44,731 nt of DNA from CAJKWP01 sp050943075 (lineage in GTDB: Bacteria > Bacillota > Clostridia > Christensenellales > UBA1242): positions 1-44,731 of the forward strand of contig JBMNOM010000002.1 in the NCBI GenBank assembly GCA_050943075.1, in the 5' to 3' direction. How positions within the stretch are numbered: position 1 is the stretch's first letter; every line of letters starts with the position of its first letter. Under the pieces are notes generated by a model, which was not told the origin of the DNA, ran no database searches, and saw only the letters and a list, made by a program, of their open reading frames with translations. Position numbers and translations under genes: made by a program. Positions 32,500 to 40,141 of the stretch are shown here, piece after piece.

Positions 32500-32760
32500 G
32501 TTATTAAAACTATTATGCGTAAAACAAAAATTATTATTATATGAATTATTTGTAATTATTTATATTTTTCTTTATTGAATTAATTAAAATGCTTGTTAAA
32601 ATAATTATAAAAAAAATAAATAACAAAACCCATCAAACGCTTAAATTTTAAGACAAAAAGCAGTTTTTAATTTAATTTTATAATTAATTTAAAATTATTT
32701 TATTATATAAATTTTTTATTTAATTAATTCAATATTTTGCCTATATTTTAAAAATTGTCA
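32500..32760. other. AT-rich intergenic stretch
   Basis: About 260 bases of extremely AT-rich sequence between the SAP-like gene and the recA terminator. I see no gene; it probably contains the promoter of the SAP-like gene. Confidence 0.5.
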
Positions 32761-32761
32761 C

Positions 32762-32793
32762 AAAAAAATGAAAGCGCTATGCTTTCATTTTTG
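32762..32793 (-). terminator. Terminator of recA
   Basis: A 12-bp stem (AAAAATGAAAGC/GCTTTCATTTTT) with a short loop and a T run, about 20 bases after the recA stop. Confidence 0.8.
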
Positions 32794-32813
32794 TTAATTA
32801 AATTTGAATTTAA

Positions 32814-33890
32814 TTATTCTTCAATGTCATCATCTTCGTCAGAAGCTGCCACGCCAACATTTTTGCTTCTTGCAACTTCTTCCAAAATCATGTCTTGAAT
32901 TTGTTCGTAGAACTCTGGGTTTTCTGCAATGTATTTCTTTGCATTTTCTTTTCCTTGTCCAATCTTTTCGCCTTCAAAACTGAACCATGCGCCAGTTTTT
33001 TCAATTATACCAAGTTGAACAGCAAGTTCAAGAAGTGCACTTTCTTTTGAAATGCCTTTGCCAAAAATCATGTCAAATTCTGCCACTTTAAATGGTGGGG
33101 CAAGTTTGTTTTTAACAACTTTAACTTTTGTGCGATTTCCAATGATTGCATCGCCTTCTTTAATTGCTTCGCCTTTTCTAACATCAAGACGAATGCTTGC
33201 ATAAAACTTCAATGCCTTACCGCCTGTTGTCACTTCAGGAGAACCAAAAATCACACCAACTTTTTCTCTTAATTGGTTGATGAAAATAACGCAAGTTTTG
33301 CTTTTGTTAACAACTGGTGTTAATTTTCTTAAAGCTTGGCTCATAAGCCTTGCTTGCAAACCAATTGAACTTGCGCCCATTTCGCCTTCAATTTCTGCTT
33401 TTGGAGTGAGTGCTGCCACAGAGTCGATAACAACAACGTCAACACCACCTGTTCTAACAAGTGTTTCAACAATATCAAGTGCTTGTTCGCCATTGTCTGG
33501 TTGAGCAATGTATAAGTCGTCAAGTTTAACACCAAGTTTTTGTGCGTAAACTGGGTCAAGCGCGTGTTCTGCGTCGATGAATGCAGCAACGCCACCAAGT
33601 TTTTGTGCTTCTGCCAAAATGTGCAATGAAACAGTTGTTTTACCAGAAGATTCTGGGCCATAAATTTCAATCACACGGCCACGTGGCACACCGCCAATTC
33701 CAAGTGCAACATCAAGTGTTAAGCAACCTGTTGGAATTACGTCAACTTCAATAACGTCAGATTCGCCATATTTCATAATTGCGCCTTTGCCAAAATTCTT
33801 TTCAATTTGCAAAATTGCTTGGTCCAAAAGTTTTTTCTTTTCAGATGCTTCCATTGAACCATATTCAATTGTCTTTTTATCTTTTGCCAT
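32814..33890 (-). CDS. recA: Recombinase RecA
   Basis: DNA strand-exchange ATPase of 358 residues. Walker A is GPESSGKTTVSL and Walker B VVVIDSVAAL. The L2 region has NQLREKVGVIFGSPEVTTGG, and the C-terminus is acidic (DEDDDIEE). It follows cinA in the same direction, as in many Firmicutes. I see no LexA box in the 32 bases upstream. Confidence 0.97.
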   Translation of the reverse strand: MAKDKKTIEYGSMEASEKKKLLDQAILQIEKNFGKGAIMKYGESDVIEVDVIPTGCLTLDVALGIGGVPRGRVIEIYGPESSGKTTVSLHILAEAQKLGGVAAFIDAEHALDPVYAQKLGVKLDDLYIAQPDNGEQALDIVETLVRTGGVDVVVIDSVAALTPKAEIEGEMGASSIGLQARLMSQALRKLTPVVNKSKTCVIFINQLREKVGVIFGSPEVTTGGKALKFYASIRLDVRKGEAIKEGDAIIGNRTKVKVVKNKLAPPFKVAEFDMIFGKGISKESALLELAVQLGIIEKTGAWFSFEGEKIGQGKENAKKYIAENPEFYEQIQDMILEEVARSKNVGVAASDEDDDIEE

Positions 33891-33922
33891 TTAATTCTCC
33901 TATTATTAATTATATAAATATA

Positions 33923-35116
33923 TTATACATTAGTTGTGTTGAAAATAAAATCATTTGAGCGGATTTTTTTAATTAGATAAAACAATGCCGATTTTGTGGT
34001 ATTTTCAATAATTTCTTCTCTTGTGCCACTGAAAATGTTTTTGTAAACATGAATTTTTTCTCTGTCGCCAATGCCAATGTAGCACTCTCCTGCTTTGTCT
34101 TCACTGGCATAACCAGTTGTTGCAACTGCAAGTTGCGCGCCAGTGATGTTAAGCAAACCTTGCACCATTTGATAGGCAACTTCGCTGGAAACAACACCCT
34201 TATCTTTAATTAAATTTGGGTTAACGCCCAAAATGTTTGTTTTTGATGCATTTGAATATGTGACGAAACTTTCTTCAATTACTTTGCTTGCGCCGTTATT
34301 GTGTTTGATTATGCTGCTTGCAATGTTTCCACCTGTCACACTTTCTGCAAGTGCAATTTTTTGCCCTGTCATTGACAATAATTTAAACACAACATTAAAA
34401 ATTGACAAATCTTCTTCCGCATAAACAAATTTTGAAAGTTTGTTTAAAATTGCAATTGAATATTCTTCAATTTTTTGGTTGTCGCTTTTTGCTTTTAAAA
34501 CAATGTCAACATCAAGTCCATCTTCCACTGTTCCAATTTTAATGCCGTCTTTATTGCGCATAAGGTCGCCAAGCAAACTCTTAATGCTAACAGAATCAAG
34601 CCCAAAAGTTTTAAAAGTTGTTGTTTGATAGTCATTGTTTTCAATTTCGTCAAGCACAACATCAAGCATTAATTGATAATTATCAAGCGAAACAACAATA
34701 TAACTTTCTTTAAGCCCTTTAATGAAATAGCCTTGTGACAAAGTGCCTTCGTTTATAATTCCGCGTGCATTTTTTGGCACTTCCCATTCAGAAAAAGCGC
34801 TTTTTTCAACAGGGATATTAATGGATTTATAATAATCCATCACTGCTTTTTTCAAGTGCACATTTTCAACAATTTCGTCATGAGTTAATTTAGCAATTGT
34901 TTCGTTAACTCTGCCCTTTTGTTTTTCACAAACAATAATATTAACAACTTTTTCATCTCTTTCAAGCAAAGTGTCAAGGTCTGGAAAAAACGAAGGCAAA
35001 ATGTATTTTTTGGAAACAAAAAAGCCTTTTTTAACTGCCAATGTTTCAATTTTGTTTGGGCATTGCTTTTTGCCCATTAAAATGTTATCTGATAATATGA
35101 AAATATTAACATTCAT
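33923..35116 (-). CDS. cinA: CinA-like protein with a degenerate N-terminal domain
   Basis: A 397-residue two-domain protein. The C-terminal PncC-type domain (nicotinamide mononucleotide deamidase) has KIALAESVTGGNIASSI and KDKGVVSSEVAYQMVQGLL, but its usual TGxAGP loop reads TGYASEDKAGE. The N-terminal molybdopterin-binding/pyrophosphatase domain has lost the GGLGPTxDD signature and much of the standard pattern. Position between pgsA and recA is canonical for cinA. Activity of either half is uncertain. Confidence 0.85.
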   Translation of the reverse strand: MNVNIFILSDNILMGKKQCPNKIETLAVKKGFFVSKKYILPSFFPDLDTLLERDEKVVNIIVCEKQKGRVNETIAKLTHDEIVENVHLKKAVMDYYKSINIPVEKSAFSEWEVPKNARGIINEGTLSQGYFIKGLKESYIVVSLDNYQLMLDVVLDEIENNDYQTTTFKTFGLDSVSIKSLLGDLMRNKDGIKIGTVEDGLDVDIVLKAKSDNQKIEEYSIAILNKLSKFVYAEEDLSIFNVVFKLLSMTGQKIALAESVTGGNIASSIIKHNNGASKVIEESFVTYSNASKTNILGVNPNLIKDKGVVSSEVAYQMVQGLLNITGAQLAVATTGYASEDKAGECYIGIGDREKIHVYKNIFSGTREEIIENTTKSALFYLIKKIRSNDFIFNTTNV

Positions 35117-35151
35117 AACAACACTTCCTTGCCTTTTGTGTTTTTATTATT

Positions 35152-35739
35152 TTATTTTTTGTCTTTTAAAACTTCTTTGTTTTTAACAACATAGTTAATT
35201 CCGGAATAAATGCTTAAGAGTGTTGATGCGTAAAGCAAAATTAAGCCAATCCAGTATAAAATTGTTGTTCCAAGTGCATTTGCAAGCCCTAAATCAAGTT
35301 TTAAAAACGCAACAACAAACAAAATTGGCAATGAGATGTCAAGCACAAAAGATTTAATTTTACCAAAAATATCTGCTGCAATTAAACTGTTTTTGCTTGC
35401 TGCAATTTGACGCAAAGCACTAACAATGAAATCTCTTAACAGGTAAATCACAAGCACAATAACTCCAAATGGCGCTGGAACAATGAAGTCCATTGAAATT
35501 AACAAAAGAGCTGCAAGTGAAAAGCTTTTGTCTGCCACTGGGTCCAACAATTTGCCAAGGTCTGTCACAAGGTTATATTTTCTTGCAATGTAGCCATCAA
35601 GAAAATCTGTAAATTCTGCAAGAATTAAAATTACAGTTGCAATAAGTTTTCCATAAGGAATGAAAGTTGCCATATAGAAAAACATAAACACTGGAATTAA
35701 AATAATTCTTAAAAGTGAAAGTTTGTTTGGTGTGTTCAT
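35152..35739 (-). CDS. pgsA: CDP-diacylglycerol-glycerol-3-phosphate phosphatidyltransferase
   Basis: Makes phosphatidylglycerophosphate, the first step to phosphatidylglycerol. The CDP-alcohol phosphotransferase signature is complete: DFLDGYIAR, eight residues, G, three, D, three, D (ending LLDPVAD). About five membrane helices; 195 residues. Confidence 0.95.
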   Translation of the reverse strand: MNTPNKLSLLRIILIPVFMFFYMATFIPYGKLIATVILILAEFTDFLDGYIARKYNLVTDLGKLLDPVADKSFSLAALLLISMDFIVPAPFGVIVLVIYLLRDFIVSALRQIAASKNSLIAADIFGKIKSFVLDISLPILFVVAFLKLDLGLANALGTTILYWIGLILLYASTLLSIYSGINYVVKNKEVLKDKK

Positions 35740-35829
35740 TTTCTTCTTCCTTTTTTGTTTTAATTTTTTATTTTAAAAGTTTAATTTAACTTAAAATGCA
35801 ATTTAACTAAACAATTAAATTTAATTTTT

Positions 35830-38496
35830 TTACTCATTTTCATCTTTGAACAAATTATCAAGTTCTTCTTGAGATATAAACACAGTTCTTGGTTTTGAGC
35901 CGTCAGATGGTGAAATATAACCTGCTGTTTCCATTTGGTCAATAATTCTTGCTGCCCTTGGGAAACCAATCACAAGTTTTCTTTGCAATAAGGAAATTGA
36001 AGCATTGCCAATTTCCATCACAATTTTAAGTGCTTCTTTCATAAGTGGGTCAAATGAATTGCCTTTGGCTTTTTGATCTTCCACACTAAATCCTGTTGAT
36101 TTTGGCATAAAAATTTCGTCTTCAATTTTGCTGTCGTGGTCAACTTCATTGTTTTCTTTAACAAAGTCCACAATGTCTTGCACCTCTTTTGTGGAAACAA
36201 AGCAGCCTTGAATTCTAACAGGTTCTGCAACATCACTTGGGGAATAAAGCATATCTCCCTTGCCCAAAAGTTTGTCTGCACCACCTTGATCCAAAATTGT
36301 TCTGGAGTCTTGGTAAGATGTGACCATAAATGCAATTCTTGATGGGAAGTTTGCTTTAATTGTTCCTGTGATGACGTCAACAGATGGTCTTTGTGTTGCC
36401 AAAATTAAATGAATGCCGCACGCACGCGCTTTTTGTGCAAGGCGCATAATTTTTTCTTCCGCTTCTTTTTTGGAAACAGTTAACAAATCTGCAAGCTCGT
36501 CCACAATTATGACAATGTATGGGAATTTTTCTTTTTCGCCAGATTTAACTTCTGGAGAAGAATTATATTCATCCAAGTTTCTAACGCGAGCGTCCATAAA
36601 CACTTGGAAACGTCTTTCCATTTCATTAATTGCCCAGTTAAACGCATTAATTGCTTTGTCAGACTCTGTGATAACTTTTGACAATAAAAGATGTGGGATG
36701 TTGTTGTATTGCGCAAATTCCACGCGTTTTGGGTCAATTAAAATCAATTTAACATCGTCTGGAGATGTTTTATAAATTAAACTTATGATAATTGAATTTA
36801 AGCACACACTCTTACCGCTGTTTGTTGCACCAGCCACCAAAAGATGTGGCATTTTTTGCAAGTTGCAAACTTTCACTTGTCCATTAATGTCTTTACCAAG
36901 TGCCAAAGTAAGTGGGTCTTTTGCTGCTGTGAATTCTGGCGAATTCAAAATTTCTTTAATGCCAACAGTTGCAATTTTGTCGTTAGGAACTTCAATTCCC
37001 ACTGCACTTTTGCCTGGAATTGGCGCTTCAATTCTAATGTCGCCTTTTGCAGCAAGTGCCAAGGCAATATCGTCAGAGTGAGTTAAAATTTTCTTAACTG
37101 AAATTCCTGGTGGCATTTCAATTTCATATCTTGTCACCGCTGGGCCAACAACAATTCCAATAACTTTTGCTGGAATTTTGAAAAGTTCAAGCGCATCTTC
37201 AAGTTGAATGCGTTTTGACACAACGTCATCATTAATTGCAGATGTGTCATTAACAATTGTGTTTAATAAATCAATTGGTGGTTTTACATAGCGCGGAGGC
37301 AATGCATAAGTTTTTTTGTGTTGGTCTTGTGGTTTTTGCTTTTCATCGCCACTAATTGTCAATTGTGTGAATGGTTCTCTTGACAAAGAGCCTCTTCGTG
37401 TTGTGGTTGGAACAACCGGGTTAACATCAATTTCAATTGGCTTTGTGGAATCTAACAAATCTTTCAAAATTTCGTCTGTTCTGTCGTTAATTTGTTGGTC
37501 GTTTGGAGTTTCTTCATTAATAAAATCTTGAATTGGTTGCAAAAATGGTTTTTTTGCTTGTTGTGGGCGATTGTTAACAATAAATTCTGGCATTTGGTCG
37601 TGCACAACTGTGGAACTTGCCTTCACTTGGCTGTCTGCAACAACTTGTTGTGGCGCATTTTCCTGTTTTAATGAAGAAATGTTTTGGTTAATTTGGTTTG
37701 CATTTTTTTCTCGGATTTGACTATAAAGACTTAAGTCCGGTTCACGAGGAGTCATGATATATGTGTAAGGGTCTTCTGGTTTTTTAACTTCAGGTTCTTT
37801 TTTTAAGTCACCTGCAAGCAAACCAAGTTTAATTTTTGCAAAGTTTTCTTTTTGTTCTCTTTCAATTTGAGCGTCAAGTGTGATTTTTGGCGCTTCTTCT
37901 TTTTGTTTTTCTTTTAAAATTGACTTTTCTTGTTTTGGGTTTTGCTCTTTGTTAATGATGTTAAAAAGCGATAATGGACGAGCAAGTGATGAGTCTTTTT
38001 TCAAATAATAAATGTAATCCACTACTAATGCCACAGAAATGATGAAGCCAATAATAAAAATAATATAGGCTGCAAGTTCATCCAAAAGATAAAGCATTGG
38101 CGCTGTGATTAAGGAAATTAAAATTCCACCTGCTGTTAGCCCTTGTGTGTAGCTTTTTCCCAAATATCCCCAAAAGCCAATTTCTGGCCTGCCAAGAATC
38201 ATGAGTTGAATTAAACAAAGCAAAAAAACAAGTGACACAGACAAAAAAACAAGATATTTTTTTGGCATTACATATTTTTTTTGGTTTATAAGCGCAACAG
38301 ACACAAAGAAAAGTGTTATGAACATTGGATAAGCAAACAAGCCAAACATTCCAAGCAAAAAGCTTTTCATAAATGGCACTAAGGAAGTGAATAAAAACAA
38401 AAAGTTTAAAACGCAAAGCACCAAAAGTGCAATGCCAACAGTTTTTTCTTTTCCTTTCTTTTTGTCTTGTTTTGATTGAAGTTGATAAAAAGCCAC
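35830..38496 (-). CDS. ftsK: DNA translocase FtsK/SpoIIIE
   Basis: An 888-residue DNA pump that moves chromosomes through the division or sporulation septum. Four to five membrane helices lie in residues 1-165. A polar linker rich in Gln and Pro follows. The motor has Walker A GATNSGKSVCLN and Walker B VIIVDELADL, plus ATQRPSVDVITGTIKANFP. The C-terminal gamma domain, a winged helix that reads orienting sequences, is present (SISLLQRKLVIGFPRAARII). It starts at GTG with AAGGAG 9 bases upstream. In a spore former it probably serves as SpoIIIE. Confidence 0.95.
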   Translation of the reverse strand: MAFYQLQSKQDKKKGKEKTVGIALLVLCVLNFLFLFTSLVPFMKSFLLGMFGLFAYPMFITLFFVSVALINQKKYVMPKKYLVFLSVSLVFLLCLIQLMILGRPEIGFWGYLGKSYTQGLTAGGILISLITAPMLYLLDELAAYIIFIIGFIISVALVVDYIYYLKKDSSLARPLSLFNIINKEQNPKQEKSILKEKQKEEAPKITLDAQIEREQKENFAKIKLGLLAGDLKKEPEVKKPEDPYTYIMTPREPDLSLYSQIREKNANQINQNISSLKQENAPQQVVADSQVKASSTVVHDQMPEFIVNNRPQQAKKPFLQPIQDFINEETPNDQQINDRTDEILKDLLDSTKPIEIDVNPVVPTTTRRGSLSREPFTQLTISGDEKQKPQDQHKKTYALPPRYVKPPIDLLNTIVNDTSAINDDVVSKRIQLEDALELFKIPAKVIGIVVGPAVTRYEIEMPPGISVKKILTHSDDIALALAAKGDIRIEAPIPGKSAVGIEVPNDKIATVGIKEILNSPEFTAAKDPLTLALGKDINGQVKVCNLQKMPHLLVAGATNSGKSVCLNSIIISLIYKTSPDDVKLILIDPKRVEFAQYNNIPHLLLSKVITESDKAINAFNWAINEMERRFQVFMDARVRNLDEYNSSPEVKSGEKEKFPYIVIIVDELADLLTVSKKEAEEKIMRLAQKARACGIHLILATQRPSVDVITGTIKANFPSRIAFMVTSYQDSRTILDQGGADKLLGKGDMLYSPSDVAEPVRIQGCFVSTKEVQDIVDFVKENNEVDHDSKIEDEIFMPKSTGFSVEDQKAKGNSFDPLMKEALKIVMEIGNASISLLQRKLVIGFPRAARIIDQMETAGYISPSDGSKPRTVFISQEELDNLFKDENE

Positions 38497-38562
38497 TGAA
38501 ATTAACTCCTTAAAATTTATTGTTGACTTAGCTTAAAAAATTAATCTTTCAAAATGTTAAAA

Positions 38563-38584
38563 AGCAAAACATAAATTGTTTTGC
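38563..38584 (-). terminator. Hairpin with T run between deacetylase and ftsK
   Basis: GCAAAACA/TGTTTTGC stem, 5-base loop, then TTTTT on the minus strand. It lies upstream of ftsK and just after a candidate promoter, so it may be an attenuator rather than a simple terminator. Confidence 0.55.
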
Positions 38585-38604
38585 ATAATTAAACTTATAT
38601 ATTA

Positions 38605-38634
38605 AATATAGCATATCTAAGCTTTTTTTAACAA
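38605..38634 (-). promoter_or_regulatory. Candidate promoter of ftsK
   Basis: TTGTTA, 18 bases, then TATATT with an extended -10 (TGC). It overlaps the intergenic edge of the deacetylase stop. Confidence 0.5.
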
Positions 38635-38637
38635 CCT

Positions 38638-39351
38638 TTAAAGAGAAATATTTTCAGAAACTGTTGTCAAATTAAAGCCTTTTTTAAGGTAAAAATCAAT
38701 AATATCTTCAAGTGCGGCAAGGCTTGCTTCTGTTGGGTGCATCAAAATTAAATCGCCTCCATGTGGCTTTTTAACTGCTCTTTCATAAATTGTTTGTTTG
38801 TCTTTAATTTTCCAATCAACTGTGTCTTTATTCCACATAATTGTTTCATAACCCAAATTGCGTGCAACTTTTAAAGTGTTTTCAGAAAAAGCGCCACTTG
38901 GAGGGGCAAAAAGTGTCATGTCAATGTCCAAAATGCTTTTAACAAGTTTGTGCGTTGTGTAAATTTCTTCTTCGTTGCGCTCAAACGAAAGTTGTTTGTG
39001 GTCTTTATGGTTAAAACCATGGTTGCCAATTTCGTGGCCTCTGTTATGCATCTCAATTAAAATTTCATTGTTTTTCATTGCCCAACTTCCGCCAATGAAA
39101 AACGTGGTTTTAATGTTGTATTTATCAAAAACATCAAGCATTGACAAAATGAATTCCGTGCCCCAATAAACATTAATCATAAGCGAAACATTTTGTTTTG
39201 AGGTGTCGCCTGTATAATGCACAACATAATCGTTTGAGGAAAAAACATTAAGCACGCCACCTGCGTAGGTTAAAAGCAACATAAACCCAAGCATGCCAAA
39301 AATCATTACATTTGCAAACAAGTTTCTGAAAAGTTTTAATTTGTTTTTCAT
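38638..39351 (-). CDS. Polysaccharide deacetylase family protein (YlxY/PdaB-like)
   Basis: A 237-residue NodB-domain protein with an N-terminal membrane anchor (residues 12-33), so it probably acts outside the membrane. Motif 2 is complete (GHEIGNHGFNHKDH, metal histidines). Motif 3 is LFAPPSGAF and a late motif is LILMHPT. Motif 1, normally TFDDG, reads MINVYWGTEF, as in the YlxY-like subgroup, so deacetylase activity is uncertain. Relatives are often linked to sporulation. GGAG lies 8 bases before the ATG. Confidence 0.88.
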   Translation of the reverse strand: MKNKLKLFRNLFANVMIFGMLGFMLLLTYAGGVLNVFSSNDYVVHYTGDTSKQNVSLMINVYWGTEFILSMLDVFDKYNIKTTFFIGGSWAMKNNEILIEMHNRGHEIGNHGFNHKDHKQLSFERNEEEIYTTHKLVKSILDIDMTLFAPPSGAFSENTLKVARNLGYETIMWNKDTVDWKIKDKQTIYERAVKKPHGGDLILMHPTEASLAALEDIIDFYLKKGFNLTTVSENISL

Positions 39352-39483
39352 ACTTTAACTTTATGCTCCAGCGCAAAAATTAATAACTTATTTTAATTAA
39401 ATTGTTTTAAATTAACTTAATTTTCAATCTGCATTTTCTTTCAAGGCCACACGCATACCACCAACTGATTGATAAATAAAAAC

Positions 39484-39508
39484 AGAACACCACAATATGT
39501 GGTGTTCT
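39484..39508 (-). terminator. Terminator of hpf
   Basis: An 11-bp stem (AGAACACCACA/TGTGGTGTTCT) with a 3-base loop and a T-rich tract on the minus strand, about 20 bases after the hpf stop. Confidence 0.75.
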
Positions 39509-39526
39509 TGGTTTTAATTTACATTT

Positions 39527-40057
39527 TTAATAGTTAACTTCAATAAGCCCAAGTTTTTCATCTTGGCGTTTGTAAAGCACATTAACTTTGCCTGTTTCTG
39601 CATTCAAAAACACATAGAAGTCGTGCCCAACATTGTCAAGTTCAATTTTGGCATCTTGCACTGTAATTGGAGCAAGTTCAAATGATTTTCTTTTAATAAT
39701 ATCTCTTTCTTTATAAACCGGTTTTTCTTCAACAAAAAGCAATTCGTCGGTTGCAAAGGCGTCTTTTTTAAAGCTTGCTTTTCTTTTGTCGCTTGCTTTT
39801 AAAATTTGTCTTTCAATCTTTGGCAAAACAAGGTCAATGTTTTCATACATGTTTTCCCCAACCACTTCTGCCCTATATAAAAGCCCTTTTGCAGTTATTG
39901 TAAGTTCCAATTTATAAGTTTTGTTTTCGAGTTTACAAACAATTCTTGCTTTTGCTTCATCTGGAAAGTATTTGTCCAACTTGCTAATTTTTTTTGCAAG
40001 GATGGTTGCCAGTCTAGCCCCGATGTCATAATTTTTTTCAACAAATTCTAATTTCAT
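39527..40057 (-). CDS. hpf: Ribosome hibernation promoting factor, long form
   Basis: A 176-residue long-form HPF, which joins ribosomes into inactive 100S dimers. The N-terminal domain (residues 1-95) is of the S30AE/YfiA type. A linker follows, then the C-terminal dimerisation domain from about residue 118 (KSFELAPITVQDAKIEL, then GHDFYVFLNAETGKVNVLYK). GGAGG precedes the ATG. Confidence 0.95.
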   Translation of the reverse strand: MKLEFVEKNYDIGARLATILAKKISKLDKYFPDEAKARIVCKLENKTYKLELTITAKGLLYRAEVVGENMYENIDLVLPKIERQILKASDKRKASFKKDAFATDELLFVEEKPVYKERDIIKRKSFELAPITVQDAKIELDNVGHDFYVFLNAETGKVNVLYKRQDEKLGLIEVNY

Positions 40058-40072
40058 AATTCCTCCATATAT

Positions 40073-40101
40073 ATCTTAACAAATTAAACTTTTTTTAGCA
40101 A
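40073..40101 (-). promoter_or_regulatory. Candidate promoter of hpf
   Basis: TTGCTA, 17 bases, then TAAGAT, about 15 bases before the hpf start codon. A match of four in six at each box, so moderate support. Confidence 0.45.
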
Positions 40102-40104
40102 ACT

Positions 40105-40132
40105 AAAACACCCTGTAAAGAAAAGATGTTTT
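40105..40132 (-). terminator. Weak terminator after clpC
   Basis: AAAACATC/GGTGTTTT stem with one G-U pair and a 12-base loop, 10 bases after the clpC stop. The T tract is poor, so some read-through into hpf is possible. Confidence 0.45.
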
Positions 40133-40141
40133 TTCATTTTG

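Noticed and set aside
33891..33922. SOS (LexA) box before recA.
   Set aside because: The 32 bases contain no match to the GAAC-N4-GTTC pattern; control could lie further upstream.
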